From the NCBI RefSeq assembly GCF_014197055.1, contig NZ_JACIEW010000011.1, forward strand, positions 16,805-80,804: a stretch of 64,000 bases of DNA, in the 5' to 3' direction. Numbering within the stretch: position 1 is the stretch's first letter; each line of letters starts with the position of its first letter. This stretch comes from Devosia subaequoris. Its GTDB lineage: Bacteria; Pseudomonadota; Alphaproteobacteria; Rhizobiales; Devosiaceae. Under the pieces are notes generated by a model that saw only the letters and a program-made list of their open reading frames with translations, did not search any database and was not told where the DNA came from. This document shows positions 45,384-54,095 of the stretch, in pieces. The position numbers and the translations under genes were made by a program.

Positions 45384-47306
45384 CTATTCGCTCGCGTCAG
45401 CGTAGTACCACTGGTGCGGATCGTAGGGGGCCGGGGTCGGGAACAACCAAGCCTGGCTCATCTGGTCCGGAACATTGCGCAGATTGTTCTTGGCAATGTA
45501 GTAGCCATCGGGGAACAGGCCGATACCGATAACGGGGAACTCTTCCTTGGCGATTGCCAGGATTTCTTCCATCAGCGCATTGCGATCTTCGGCTTCAGGG
45601 CTGGCCTTGAGCTCGTCGTAGAGCTCCATCTGCTTCTTGGCCCAGTCGGCGGGCTCGGAAGCGATTTCGGGGTCAGTACCATTGTACCAGGCCTGCCATT
45701 GGAAGGCCCAAACGGATTCACCGTTTGCAGGGAAGTAGTAGCGCGGCTCCTGGATGACATCGAGACCGCCATCGCCCTGCCAGATCTGTGCATCAAAATC
45801 GCCGCCGGGGCGCTTGTCGTAGAACAGGGCGCGGTCAATATTGTTGATCTCAACGTCAACACCCACGTCTTCGAGCTGCAACTGGACGAGCTCGAGAACG
45901 TCAACCCATTCCGGGCGAAGAGCCGAAATGACGTCGATGGTCAGGGTCAACGGCTCGCCGTTCTCCATCAGCCGGATGCCCTGACCGTTGGTTTCGGTCA
46001 GACCCGCCGCCTCGAGGTGCTCGATGGCGAGTTCAGGATCATATTCAGTGTATTGCTTGGCCATCTCCTCGTCATAGAACTGCGACTCGGGACGAGGAGC
46101 CACCTGGTAGGGTTCGCCCTGGCTGGTGTAGACGGCGTCGATGATTTCCTGGCGATTAATGCCGTGCGACAGGCCGATGCGGAAATCCTTGTTGTGGATC
46201 AGTTCGCGCATTGCCTCGTCAGGGTGGTTGAAGTTCAGCTGCAACACCGTCGTGTTGGAGAACGCATAGACTTCCTTGCCAAGCCGGTAGTCACCCTGCT
46301 CCTGGCCATCGAAGAAGATCGGCTGGTTGGCGACAGTGGTGATGTGACGGTCGCTGAAATCGATCTCACCATTGAGCGCCATAAGCGTAATTTCTTCGGT
46401 GCTTTCGCTGACGCGCATCGTCAGACGATCGATATAGGGCAACTGGTTCCCCTCGGGATCGACCTTCCAGTAGTATGGATTGCGCTCGAAGACGACCTGG
46501 CTGGCATTGGCAGTCCACGGCTCGCTGATGACCCAGGCATTCATGAACGGCAGATCGGGATTGGCCCAGCGCTCGAGTTCCTGGCCCCAGGCGCACTTGT
46601 CTTCCATCATGAAGGCCCAGTTGTCGTAACCTTCATCCTGTGCCAGTTGATCGGCGTTTTCATTCACGCCGGGGAAGAACTGGCCGCAATAGTCTTTCTG
46701 CAGCGAAACAACGGTGATGCCGTTCACACTGGCAAGCTCATCGAGCAGCAGCCCCTTTGGCCTCTCGAAGATGAACTTGAAAGTGGTCTCGTCGACAACC
46801 TCGGCCGACATTGGGTTGTTCGGATCGGTCATGAAGGTGCCGCCCACCGGATAGTCCGGGTGCTGCACGAGCTCGACGGCAAAAGCGATATCCGCGCTGG
46901 TGAAGGGCTTGCCGTCCGACCACTTCAGACCTTCACGAAGGTGGAAGGTGTATTCCGTGCCGTCATCGTTGGCCTCCCAGGATTCAGCAAGGTTTGGAAT
47001 GATCTCGTTCCACTCGCGATTGTAGCGGACCAGACCATCATAATTGAGGGTACGCGATATCCAGCCGGTGTCGCCGGAGCCGCGCAAGGCCGAACGCCAG
47101 GTGCCGCCATAAGTGCCGATGCTGTCTACGGGCTCGATGACCAGCGGATTGGCCGGCAGCCGCTCCTCGACCGGCGGCAGGTCGCCGCCGTCCACCAACG
47201 CATCGAGCATGGGCGCCTGCTGCTGGGCCCAAGCTGGCCCGGCTGCCGCCAAGATGGCTGTCAGGGCCACTGCCCCGGCCAAACCAGACAAATGGTTCAA
47301 TCTCAT
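45384..47306 (-). CDS. Dpp/Opp-type ABC transporter solute-binding protein (SBP_bac_5)
   Basis: A 640-residue family 5 binding protein with a signal peptide ending near AWAQ (residue 28). The body has the family's YEFTFHLREGLKWSDG-like motif (TFHLREGLKWSDGKPFTSAD) and a C-terminal half rich in aromatic residues. At 640 residues it is larger than peptide-binding DppA (about 535), which fits oligosaccharide-binding members such as AgpA of Sinorhizobium. The ligand is unknown. It is the first gene of the nine-gene operon. Confidence 0.9.
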   Translation of the reverse strand: MRLNHLSGLAGAVALTAILAAAGPAWAQQQAPMLDALVDGGDLPPVEERLPANPLVIEPVDSIGTYGGTWRSALRGSGDTGWISRTLNYDGLVRYNREWNEIIPNLAESWEANDDGTEYTFHLREGLKWSDGKPFTSADIAFAVELVQHPDYPVGGTFMTDPNNPMSAEVVDETTFKFIFERPKGLLLDELASVNGITVVSLQKDYCGQFFPGVNENADQLAQDEGYDNWAFMMEDKCAWGQELERWANPDLPFMNAWVISEPWTANASQVVFERNPYYWKVDPEGNQLPYIDRLTMRVSESTEEITLMALNGEIDFSDRHITTVANQPIFFDGQEQGDYRLGKEVYAFSNTTVLQLNFNHPDEAMRELIHNKDFRIGLSHGINRQEIIDAVYTSQGEPYQVAPRPESQFYDEEMAKQYTEYDPELAIEHLEAAGLTETNGQGIRLMENGEPLTLTIDVISALRPEWVDVLELVQLQLEDVGVDVEINNIDRALFYDKRPGGDFDAQIWQGDGGLDVIQEPRYYFPANGESVWAFQWQAWYNGTDPEIASEPADWAKKQMELYDELKASPEAEDRNALMEEILAIAKEEFPVIGIGLFPDGYYIAKNNLRNVPDQMSQAWLFPTPAPYDPHQWYYADASE

Positions 47307-47662
47307 TCTTGTCCTCCCTCGGTCGACACCGGCTGGTCTCGACGCAAATTCAGGTCCGGCCTTCCTCGGAGCCGGCCCGTCAGATCCTCACGCTCAGGTG
47401 AGGTGCTCATTGCCGTTCAGCTTCCCTCCCGGGAGCGAATAATATCGATCTGCGTTCAGCTGTGTTGTTGGCTGGCGCGCTGATGCGGCAGTCGCAAGGC
47501 TACGCACGAAATTGCGCAACTTCAAGTTTTTTGCGCATTTCACGCAAGTTCTGCAATATTGCGCAAATTGCGTCGTAACGCCAGTTGGCTAGGTGCGGTT
47601 ACGCAGTGCCGAGGCGGGGTTTTTCAACAAGTGGCGAGGAAGAAATTTGGTCTGCGGAACGC
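47307..47662. promoter_or_regulatory. Control region between the LacI-type gene and the Dpp-type operon, with TTGCGCAA sites
   Basis: This 356-bp gap has no credible gene. It carries a cluster of related sites: TTGCGCAA at 47512-47519 and 47559-47566, TTGCGCA at 47531-47537, GCAATATTGC at 47553-47562 and CGCAAATTGCG at 47562-47572. They lie 200-270 bases before the binding-protein start and 90-150 bases after the stop of the LacI-type gene. A matching site lies in the LacI gene's own promoter. Confidence 0.6.
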
Positions 47663-48670
47663 TCAGATCGGCTGATGCACGGTCTCGCCGTCGATCAGTG
47701 ACACGCCAATTTCGAGTTGCTGCACGGCCAACTCACCATCGAGCCGATTGGCCAGCAATCGCACCACGCCGCGACCGAGCGCTTCGCGATCAACCCGCAC
47801 AGTGCTGAGGCGCGGACTGGCCATGCCGGCGATGGGCAGATCGTCGAAACCGATGATGGAAAAGCCCGGCCGCATTGGCGAATCCTGACCCAGCAGGGAC
47901 TCGACCATGGTGACGGCAATGCCGTCATTCCAGCAGAACACCGCGGTCACGTCGTATTTGCCGTCAAGCAAGTCGCTGAGCAGATCCTTGCTGGTGTGCT
48001 CGTTGGAGATCACCACAATCCCTTCGGTGCCGGGATTGGCCGCGATCGCTGCTTCAAAGCCACGGCGGCGCTGAAGAATGGTGGGGCGGTGCCGGTATGT
48101 GTAGTGCAGGATCTTGCGGTGTCCAGCATCGATGAGATGCTGGGTAGCCAGATAGGCGCCATAGAAATTGGCCGGACACACGGAGCTGAAGCGCATCTGC
48201 GGATCGCTGCCATTGGCCAGCACCAGCGTCAGATCATTGTCCTGTACCCATTGCGCAAGGGCGTCATCGGGATCGATGCCAGCCAGAATGAGACCGTTGG
48301 CGCCGGTCTTGGCCACTTGACGACGAACGAAATCGAGGGTCACCAGATCCTCATTGACCAGGCGGACATCCAGCACCAGCCCCAACGCGTCGGCCTGGGC
48401 GCGCATACCTCCGACGATGTCGTAGTAAAAGCTGGCCAAATTCCCCACAGCGCTGTTGATCGGGACCAGCGCCAGCGCCCGCTTGTCAAGGCGGATACCG
48501 GCGGGCGGATGCTTGCTCTTGTAGCCCATCATCCGGGCAACCCGCTGCACCTCGCCGCGCACGGCGTCGCTGATGCCGATTTCATTGGCCAAGGCCCGCG
48601 ACACCGTGGACACTGAGACGCCCAGCTTTGCTGCGATATCGGCTTGGCTGGCGCGTTTGCCCGGTGCCAT
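47663..48670 (-). CDS. LacI family transcriptional regulator (Dpp-type operon)
   Basis: A 335-residue LacI-type repressor. The HTH is ASQADIAAKLGVSVSTVSRAL (about 7-27), followed by a hinge region and an effector domain with FSIIGFDDLPIAGMASP. It is directly upstream of the nine-gene operon on the same strand. The ATG at 48668-48670 has GGAAGGGA about 7 bases upstream. Both its own promoter and the operon's control region carry TTGCG-type palindromes, so self-control plus control of the operon is likely. Confidence 0.9.
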   Translation of the reverse strand: MAPGKRASQADIAAKLGVSVSTVSRALANEIGISDAVRGEVQRVARMMGYKSKHPPAGIRLDKRALALVPINSAVGNLASFYYDIVGGMRAQADALGLVLDVRLVNEDLVTLDFVRRQVAKTGANGLILAGIDPDDALAQWVQDNDLTLVLANGSDPQMRFSSVCPANFYGAYLATQHLIDAGHRKILHYTYRHRPTILQRRRGFEAAIAANPGTEGIVVISNEHTSKDLLSDLLDGKYDVTAVFCWNDGIAVTMVESLLGQDSPMRPGFSIIGFDDLPIAGMASPRLSTVRVDREALGRGVVRLLANRLDGELAVQQLEIGVSLIDGETVHQPI

Positions 48671-48694
48671 TTCGGTTCCCTTCCTGCTCCATCT

Positions 48695-48709
48695 ACGCAA
48701 TATTTGCGT
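48695..48709. promoter_or_regulatory. Candidate autoregulatory operator of the LacI-type gene
   Basis: ACGCAATATTTGCGT has perfect 6-base arms (ACGCAA/TTGCGT) around a 3-base centre, 25 bases before the start codon. TTGAGCAA follows at 48713-48720. Both resemble the TTGCGCAA sites before the operon. Confidence 0.5.
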
Positions 48710-48823
48710 TTCTTGAGCAAATCAAGAGCCTAAACATTTCGGTTGTCTGGCCTTGGTCACCTCGGATGAACTGCAGGAAGACGACACTTGCCCCGGGGCG
48801 TTCATCGTCGCGACAGCGCCGCT

Positions 48824-48852
48824 TGACGCTTGTCACGAATTCCCGCATTTAG
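48824..48852 (+). promoter_or_regulatory. Possible promoter of tRNA-Gly
   Basis: TTGACG at 48824-48829 is followed after about 17 bases by ATTTAG (48847-48852), 9 bases before the mature tRNA. The -10 match is weak. Confidence 0.4.
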
Positions 48853-48860
48853 GGGAAGTT

Positions 48861-48934
48861 GCGGGTGTAGCTCAATGGTAGAGCAGAAGCTTCCCAAGCT
48901 TACGACGAGGGTTCGATTCCCTTCACCCGCTCCA
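48861..48934 (+). tRNA. tRNA-Gly (anticodon CCC)
   Basis: The 74-nt sequence folds as a cloverleaf. Acceptor GCGGGTG pairs with CACCCGC, the D arm is GCTC/GAGC, and the anticodon loop TTCCCAA gives anticodon CCC, reading GGG. The T arm is GAGGG, TTCGATT, CCCTT. The discriminator base is T and the terminal CCA is encoded. The first anticodon-stem pair is a mismatch. Confidence 0.93.
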
Positions 48935-49217
48935 TTTCCCGGACATTGCCGTTAACCTAAGGCGCGCAAGCACGGCGTCCACTCCCCTCGCCCTCAATGC
49001 CATCGCGATAGAGAGCAACGGAAACCGGCTGTTGGACAACATGCCGTTGGGCTCCAACTAAAATGGCCGGAATGAATCGAACGCTGCTATCTCCTCTTAG
49101 CTTGCCCCGACGCTGCGAAAGAACCGCTGGCAACGAATGAACGTTCGACCTTGTGCGCTCGCACTGGTTCGGCCGAAACCTGCCCATCGAGCGCACCTAG
49201 AGGACAGACGCTTCACT
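48935..49217. other. Gene-poor stretch after tRNA-Gly
   Basis: About 280 bp between the tRNA and the GntR gene. A minus-strand frame at 48957-49196 has no recognisable protein features and I do not call it. No repeat of the tRNA 3' end and no integrase gene is seen nearby. Confidence 0.5.
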
Positions 49218-49871
49218 TCATGTGAATCGACGTTGCGAATTGAGGACGTGGCGACGCATTGCCTTTGCCGCTGCCTGCGGGTCTGCCGCAGCGATCGCCT
49301 CCGCGATCTGGCTGTGCTCTTCTATGGCGTCAAATACGGCCGTCGGCGGCTGTGACATGCGGAACAGATGCACGTGAACGTGCAGAGCCGAAAGGGCATC
49401 TTCAATGACCTTATTGCCGCTGCCCACGGCTATGGCGCGATGGAAGGCCTCGTCCAGCCGCGAAAACCTGGCATAGTCTTCCGGCGTGTCGGAGGTGCAA
49501 TCGGACTTCATGCGCTGGCATTGGACGAGCAGTTCCCTGCGCGACGGCTCGCTTGTTCTTTCGGCAGCGAGCGCGGCCATGTGCGGTTCTGTGAGCAGAC
49601 GGAATTCGTAGATCTGCTCAAGGCGATCCGGTTCGATGCGCTCTGCGACGCGATAGCCGACAAGATGAATTTTAACGACCAACCCCTGGGCCTCCAGGCG
49701 TGCAAGCGCCTCGCGAATGGGAGTCTGGGAGACGTTGAGCGAGCGCGACAAGGCGTCGACCGAGAGTTTTGTGCCCGGCGCGATGCTATGGGTGATCAAT
49801 TGCTCGAACAGCCTGGCATAAACCTCTTCGGTCAATGCCGGGGGGCGCCGTATGTCGGTCAACGAATTCAT
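49218..49871 (-). CDS. GntR family regulator, FCD type
   Basis: A 217-residue GntR protein. The N-terminal winged helix is YARLFEQLITHSIAPGTKLSVDALSRSLNVSQTPIREAL (about 17-55). The helical FCD domain follows, with the metal-binding residues of that family (DEAFHRAIAVGSGN, and two later histidines near EEHSQI and RRHVL). FCD regulators respond to small carboxylates. It is divergent from the Ldh/Fe-ADH/ALDH operon and probably controls it. The ATG at 49869-49871 has AAGGACGG upstream. Confidence 0.9.
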   Translation of the reverse strand: MNSLTDIRRPPALTEEVYARLFEQLITHSIAPGTKLSVDALSRSLNVSQTPIREALARLEAQGLVVKIHLVGYRVAERIEPDRLEQIYEFRLLTEPHMAALAAERTSEPSRRELLVQCQRMKSDCTSDTPEDYARFSRLDEAFHRAIAVGSGNKVIEDALSALHVHVHLFRMSQPPTAVFDAIEEHSQIAEAIAAADPQAAAKAMRRHVLNSQRRFT

Positions 49872-49934
49872 TGCCGTCCTTCGTCTTGACAGTCCCAGAC
49901 CAATACCACCAGTATGCCGCCACGACAATCAGAT

Positions 49935-49946
49935 ATCCTATAGGAT
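49935..49946. promoter_or_regulatory. Candidate GntR operator overlapping the Ldh ribosome site
   Basis: ATCCTATAGGAT is a perfect 12-bp palindrome ending 5 bases before the GTG start of the Ldh-family gene, so its AGGA is also the ribosome-binding site. Binding here would block the start of the operon. It lies between the divergent regulator and the operon. Confidence 0.5.
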
Positions 49947-49951
49947 TTGGC

Positions 49952-50962
49952 GTGCCGCAAATCGAAGTGAAAGAGTTGCGCCGGATAGCGACCAGTATCC
50001 TGCTGGATTCCGGCGTACCGGGGCCGCTCGCTGAGCTGCAGGCCGACCTGCTGCTTGAGGCCGAGTTGCGCGGCGTGCCCTCGCATGGGCTGCTGCGGCT
50101 CCGGCGCATCGTGGAGCGCATCGGCAATGGGTGCGCCAATCCCACGGCAACGGGACAACAAGTCTGGCGACGCGAGGGCTATCTCGAAGTCGACGGCGAA
50201 ATGGGGCTAGGGCCGGTGGTTGCAGATGCCGCCCTGCAGGCTGTCTGCGCCAGGGCCAGACGAACCGGGATTGCCGTTGCGGCCATTCGCAACTCCAATC
50301 ATATCGGTATGCTAGGCTTCTACGCCGAGCGGGTGGCCGGGGCCGGACAAACCATTTTGGCCTTTTCCACCAGCGAAGCCCTGGTTCACCCCTGGGGTGG
50401 GAGAAAGGCCATGCTGGGCACCAACCCGATTGCGATCGGTGTCCCCACCGGCAGCGATCCTTTCGTCATGGATACGGCGACCAGCATCGTTTCGATGGGC
50501 GAGGTTCACGATTATGCCAATCGCGGCGCAGCTCTGCCGCCTGGTTGGGCTCTGGACGGCAAGGGCGATCCCACAACGGATGCGGAAGCAGCCAAGTCAG
50601 GGGCGCTGGCCCCATTTGGGGGAGCAAAGGGCTATGCATTGGGGCTGGCCTTTGGCCTGCTGACGTCGAGCCTGGCCGGCGCAGCTTTGGGGCGGGATGT
50701 GCGCGGCACGCTGGATTCCGAGGCGGTCTGCAACAAGGGCGATCTGTTCATCGTCATCGACGGACCGACTACGGCCCTCGATGGTTATCTTGAAATGCTG
50801 CGGCAGACCGAGCCTGCCCACGGCGTGGACCAGGTATTGATCCCCGGCGAGCGCGGTCGGGCGTGCCGGGCGGAACGCCTGCGCGATGGTGTGCCGCTGG
50901 CCGACAGCCTCTGGCGGGACTTGCAGCAATTGGCCGGTGAAACCGGGTACAAAGGAGCTTGA
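49952..50962 (+). CDS. Ldh family oxidoreductase (malate/lactate/sulfolactate dehydrogenase type)
   Basis: A 336-residue NAD(P)-dependent oxidoreductase of the Ldh_2 family, unrelated to classical lactate dehydrogenase. Family motifs visible are GVPSHGLLRL with its histidine, IAVAAIRNSNHIGMLGFY, LGTNPIAIGVP and FGGAKGYALGL. Members oxidise or reduce 2-hydroxy acids, ureidoglycolate or delta1-piperideine-type substrates; which applies is not visible. The GTG at 49952 is preceded by AGGA, part of the palindrome at 49935-49946. It is followed after 5 bp by the Fe-ADH gene. Confidence 0.88.
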   Translation: MPQIEVKELRRIATSILLDSGVPGPLAELQADLLLEAELRGVPSHGLLRLRRIVERIGNGCANPTATGQQVWRREGYLEVDGEMGLGPVVADAALQAVCARARRTGIAVAAIRNSNHIGMLGFYAERVAGAGQTILAFSTSEALVHPWGGRKAMLGTNPIAIGVPTGSDPFVMDTATSIVSMGEVHDYANRGAALPPGWALDGKGDPTTDAEAAKSGALAPFGGAKGYALGLAFGLLTSSLAGAALGRDVRGTLDSEAVCNKGDLFIVIDGPTTALDGYLEMLRQTEPAHGVDQVLIPGERGRACRAERLRDGVPLADSLWRDLQQLAGETGYKGA

Positions 50963-50967
50963 GAGAC

Positions 50968-52224
50968 ATGCTGGAAACGGGCTTCGGCGTGGTCAGGGGG
51001 CCGCGCAATCTGGTGTTCGGTGCCGGACAGCGGCTGGCTCTGCCGCAATATGCCAAGACTTTGGGCCAACGCGCCCTCCTGGTCACCGATGAACGCATGG
51101 CAGCAGAGACGAGTTTTATCGAACTGGTCCGAGCGGTTGAAGCGACAGGGGTATCGGTTTCCGTCTTCGCTGGGGTCGAGGCGGAACTGCCCGCCGATTG
51201 TATCGCCGCCGGCGTTGAACAAGGCACGGCGTGTTCTGCCGACCTGATTGTCGGCATCGGCGGCGGCAGTTGCCTGGACGCGGCCAAAATCATCGCCCTG
51301 CTGCTCGCCCATGGTGGCGACATTTCGGACTATTACGGCGAGTTCAAGGTGCCCGGCCCGGTGCTGCCGCTGATTGCCTTGCCGACCACGGCTGGTACCG
51401 GCTCTGAAGTCACTCCGGTTGCCGTAGTGTCAGACAAGAACCGCGCCGTCAAAGTCGGTATTGCCAGCCCGCACCTCATTCCGCACACCGCTATTTGTGA
51501 TCCGGAACTGACCTATGGGTGCCCTCCCCGACTGACCGCCGCTTCTGGCGCCGATGCGCTAACGCATGCGATCGAGGCTTTCACGACGGCACGGCGCAAG
51601 CCCGAAACATCGACTGTCCATGACCACGTCTTTCTGGGCAAGAATACCCTGAGTGACCTCTATGCCCTGGAGGCCATCAGGCTGATCGGCGGCAGTCTTG
51701 CCAAAGCCGTAAGTGACGGAACGGACCAGACGGCGCGCGCAGACATGATGCGTGGGGCGACGCTTGCGGGCCTTGCATTCGGCACAGCAGGAACAGCTGC
51801 CGCCCATGCGGTGCAATATCCGGTTGGAGCATTGACCCACACCGCCCATGGCCTGGGCGTGGCGGCAATGATGCCTTATGTCATGGAATTCAACCTGCCC
51901 CTGACCAGGCCCGAAATGGCAGAAATCGCGGTGGTTTTGGGATTGCCTGTCGGTGGCCTAAGCCAGGCCCAACGGGCTGCGGCTGCGGTCGATGGCGTCG
52001 CCGAGCTGTTTGCCGGCATTGGAATACCCACTGATATCCGCTCGCTTGGGCTTGCGGAGGACAAGCTGGAATGGATTGCCGAACTGGCCCTGGCGGCGAC
52101 GCGGCTGGTCAAGAACAATCCACGGCCATTGGATACCCACTCCATGCAGCGGCTCGTGCAAGCCGCCTATCGCGGCGACCGCGCATCTTTGCGTAACGAT
52201 GACTTCGAACCTGAGGCGAATTGA
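50968..52224 (+). CDS. Iron-containing alcohol dehydrogenase
   Basis: A 418-residue group III alcohol dehydrogenase. The NAD motif GGGSCLDAAK, the PTTAGTGSEVTPVAV segment and the metal ligands around DALTHAIEAF and HTAHGLGVAAM are all present. Such enzymes reduce or oxidise small alcohols and semialdehydes, including 4-hydroxybutyrate. The ATG at 50968 has AAAGGAG about 10 bases upstream. It is in an operon with the Ldh-family and aldehyde dehydrogenase genes. Confidence 0.92.
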   Translation: MLETGFGVVRGPRNLVFGAGQRLALPQYAKTLGQRALLVTDERMAAETSFIELVRAVEATGVSVSVFAGVEAELPADCIAAGVEQGTACSADLIVGIGGGSCLDAAKIIALLLAHGGDISDYYGEFKVPGPVLPLIALPTTAGTGSEVTPVAVVSDKNRAVKVGIASPHLIPHTAICDPELTYGCPPRLTAASGADALTHAIEAFTTARRKPETSTVHDHVFLGKNTLSDLYALEAIRLIGGSLAKAVSDGTDQTARADMMRGATLAGLAFGTAGTAAAHAVQYPVGALTHTAHGLGVAAMMPYVMEFNLPLTRPEMAEIAVVLGLPVGGLSQAQRAAAAVDGVAELFAGIGIPTDIRSLGLAEDKLEWIAELALAATRLVKNNPRPLDTHSMQRLVQAAYRGDRASLRNDDFEPEAN

Positions 52225-52225
52225 C

Positions 52226-53704
52226 ATGAGCATGGATCCGCAAATCTCCGCGCATCTGAGTTTTGATCCGACCGACATACCCGGTCGGTTGTTCATTGGC
52301 GGGCAATGGAGGCAAGGCAGGGGCGGCAGCGATATTGATGTGATTGATCCCTCGAGCGGTAGCATCATCGGGCAAGTGGCCGATGCCAGCGTGGATGACG
52401 CGATGGACGCTGTCGCGGCCGCTCATGATGCTCTTTCCGGCTGGGCCGCCACGGCCCCCCGCAAACGCAGTGAAATCCTGCGGCGCTGCTTTGAACTGAT
52501 GATCGAGCGCAAGCAGATGCTGGCAGAGCTCATCTCGCTTGAGAACGGCAAGGCATTGGGGGATGCGCAGGGCGAAGTGGCCTATGCGGCCGAGTTCTTC
52601 CGCTGGTTTTCCGAGGAAGCGGTCCGGCTCAATGGTGATCTGTCCGTAGCGCCTAGTGGCGCCAATCGCATTCTGGTGCAGCACCAGCCTATCGGAGTTG
52701 CAGTGCTCGTTACACCGTGGAACTTCCCGGCCGCCATGGCGACCCGCAAGATCGCTCCGGCGCTGGCTGCCGGTTGCACCTGCGTGCTGAAGCCGGCGAC
52801 GGAGACCCCGCTAACGGCCTATGCCCTGGCAGAGATCTATCGCGAGGCGGGCGTGCCCGATGGCGTGGTCAATGTCATCACCACGTCCAAGGCCGGTGCC
52901 GCGGTCAGCGCCATGCTGCATGATCCGCGCGTGCGGAAACTGTCGTTCACGGGGTCGACTGAAGTCGGCCGCCGCCTGTTACGAGAGGCTGCCGATACGG
53001 TCATTTCCTGCTCAATGGAGCTGGGCGGCAATGCGCCCTTTATCGTGTTCGATGACGCCGATCTCGGTGCGGCGCTGGATGGTGCCATGGTCGCCAAGAT
53101 GCGCAATGGTGGCGAAGCCTGTACGGCGGCCAATCGCTTCTATGTGCAGGAGGGCATTGCCGAGGCGTTCTCTGCCGGGCTTGCCGAACGGATGAAGGCG
53201 CTCAAGGTCGGACCGGGCTACGATGCGGCAACCCAGTGCGGGCCGTTGATCAATCAGGATGCCGTGTCGCGCATCGACACCTGGATCGACGAAGCGGTCG
53301 AGGGTGGTGCCAGGGTCCTGGCAGGGGGCGAAACGGACGTTGGCAAGGGTTACTTCCTCTCGCCCACCGTGCTCACCTCGGTTCCGGCGGGGGCGAGACT
53401 GATGCGCGAGGAGATCTTCGGCCCGGTGGCACCCATTGCCGTCTTCAAGACCGAGGATGAAGCCATTGCCCTCGCCAACAACACCGAATATGGCCTGATC
53501 GCCTATGTCTTCACCCAGGATCTGGCGCGTGGCTTGCGGGTATCGGAGAAGGTGGAGTCAGGCATGGTCGGCCTCAATCGCGGCCTGGCGTCCGATCCTG
53601 CCGCGCCGTTCGGCGGCACCAAGCAGAGCGGGCTGGGCCGTGAGGGCGCTCACCACGGCATTCTCGAATTCTGCGAGACCAAATATATCGCGGTCAGCTG
53701 GTAG
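52226..53704 (+). CDS. NAD(P)-dependent aldehyde dehydrogenase, succinate-semialdehyde type
   Basis: A 492-residue aldehyde dehydrogenase. The cofactor and catalytic motifs are [37 protein letters not shown] with its glutamate and [12 protein letters not shown] with the catalytic cysteine. The sequence style is that of GabD-type succinate-semialdehyde dehydrogenases; other small semialdehydes are possible. It starts 1 bp after the Fe-ADH stop, so an alcohol-to-semialdehyde-to-acid pathway is likely. Confidence 0.88.
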   Translation: MSMDPQISAHLSFDPTDIPGRLFIGGQWRQGRGGSDIDVIDPSSGSIIGQVADASVDDAMDAVAAAHDALSGWAATAPRKRSEILRRCFELMIERKQMLAELISLENGKALGDAQGEVAYAAEFFRWFSEEAVRLNGDLSVAPSGANRILVQHQPIGVAVLVTPWNFPAAMATRKIAPALAAGCTCVLKPATETPLTAYALAEIYREAGVPDGVVNVITTSKAGAAVSAMLHDPRVRKLSFTGSTEVGRRLLREAADTVISCSMELGGNAPFIVFDDADLGAALDGAMVAKMRNGGEACTAANRFYVQEGIAEAFSAGLAERMKALKVGPGYDAATQCGPLINQDAVSRIDTWIDEAVEGGARVLAGGETDVGKGYFLSPTVLTSVPAGARLMREEIFGPVAPIAVFKTEDEAIALANNTEYGLIAYVFTQDLARGLRVSEKVESGMVGLNRGLASDPAAPFGGTKQSGLGREGAHHGILEFCETKYIAVSW

Positions 53705-54095
53705 ACGGGCTGCGGTCACTCTCGGCGGCCGCACGCCCTGATATATTCGATCCCGACCAGAGACGTGATGCGCTCGCGTCATTCCAAATGCGAGCGCCTG
53801 AGCAGAAGGCGATGCGGTGCGCGCCTCCTGGGCGGGCCTCATGGTGAACGGGTCGCCCAATTCGGCAAGATCGGGGCGCGGTCAGATCGTGTCAGGCGTA
53901 GTGCTTGATATTGCGAGAGGGGGGCCGGTTCACCGTGGGCGCGGGCATTCGGGGTGGCGCCAGTCCTGTCCGGCATTATGTTGGCGCATCGGCGTGCGGT
54001 AGTGGTGGCGCGCGCCAGACGCGGCGTGTGGCGCGGGCGGTGCGTCCTATATCGCCAATGGGACTGGTTGAAGCATTATTTGGGAGGAAACCGAG
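53705..54095. other. 391-bp intergenic stretch after the ALDH gene
   Basis: No convincing gene. Two hairpins are seen: GGGC-GCGG arms at 53707-53715 with 53729-53738, and GCGCTCGC (53770-53777) with GCGAGCGC (53790-53797). Neither has a T-run. A plus-strand frame at 53817-54002 has no recognisable features. Confidence 0.5.

Noticed and set aside
45414..47483. A long open frame of 689 codons antisense to the Dpp-type binding-protein gene
   Set aside because: It mirrors the GC-rich third-position pattern of the sense gene and has no recognisable domains or ribosome site.
48957..49196. A 79-codon minus-strand frame after the tRNA
   Set aside because: No ribosome site, no known domain and composition like random GC-rich DNA.
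48861..49217. tRNA-Gly as integration site of a genomic island
   Set aside because: No integrase gene, no repeat of the tRNA 3' end and no shift in gene style were seen downstream.
53817..54002. A 61-codon frame before the carbonic anhydrase gene
   Set aside because: No ribosome site and no recognisable features.
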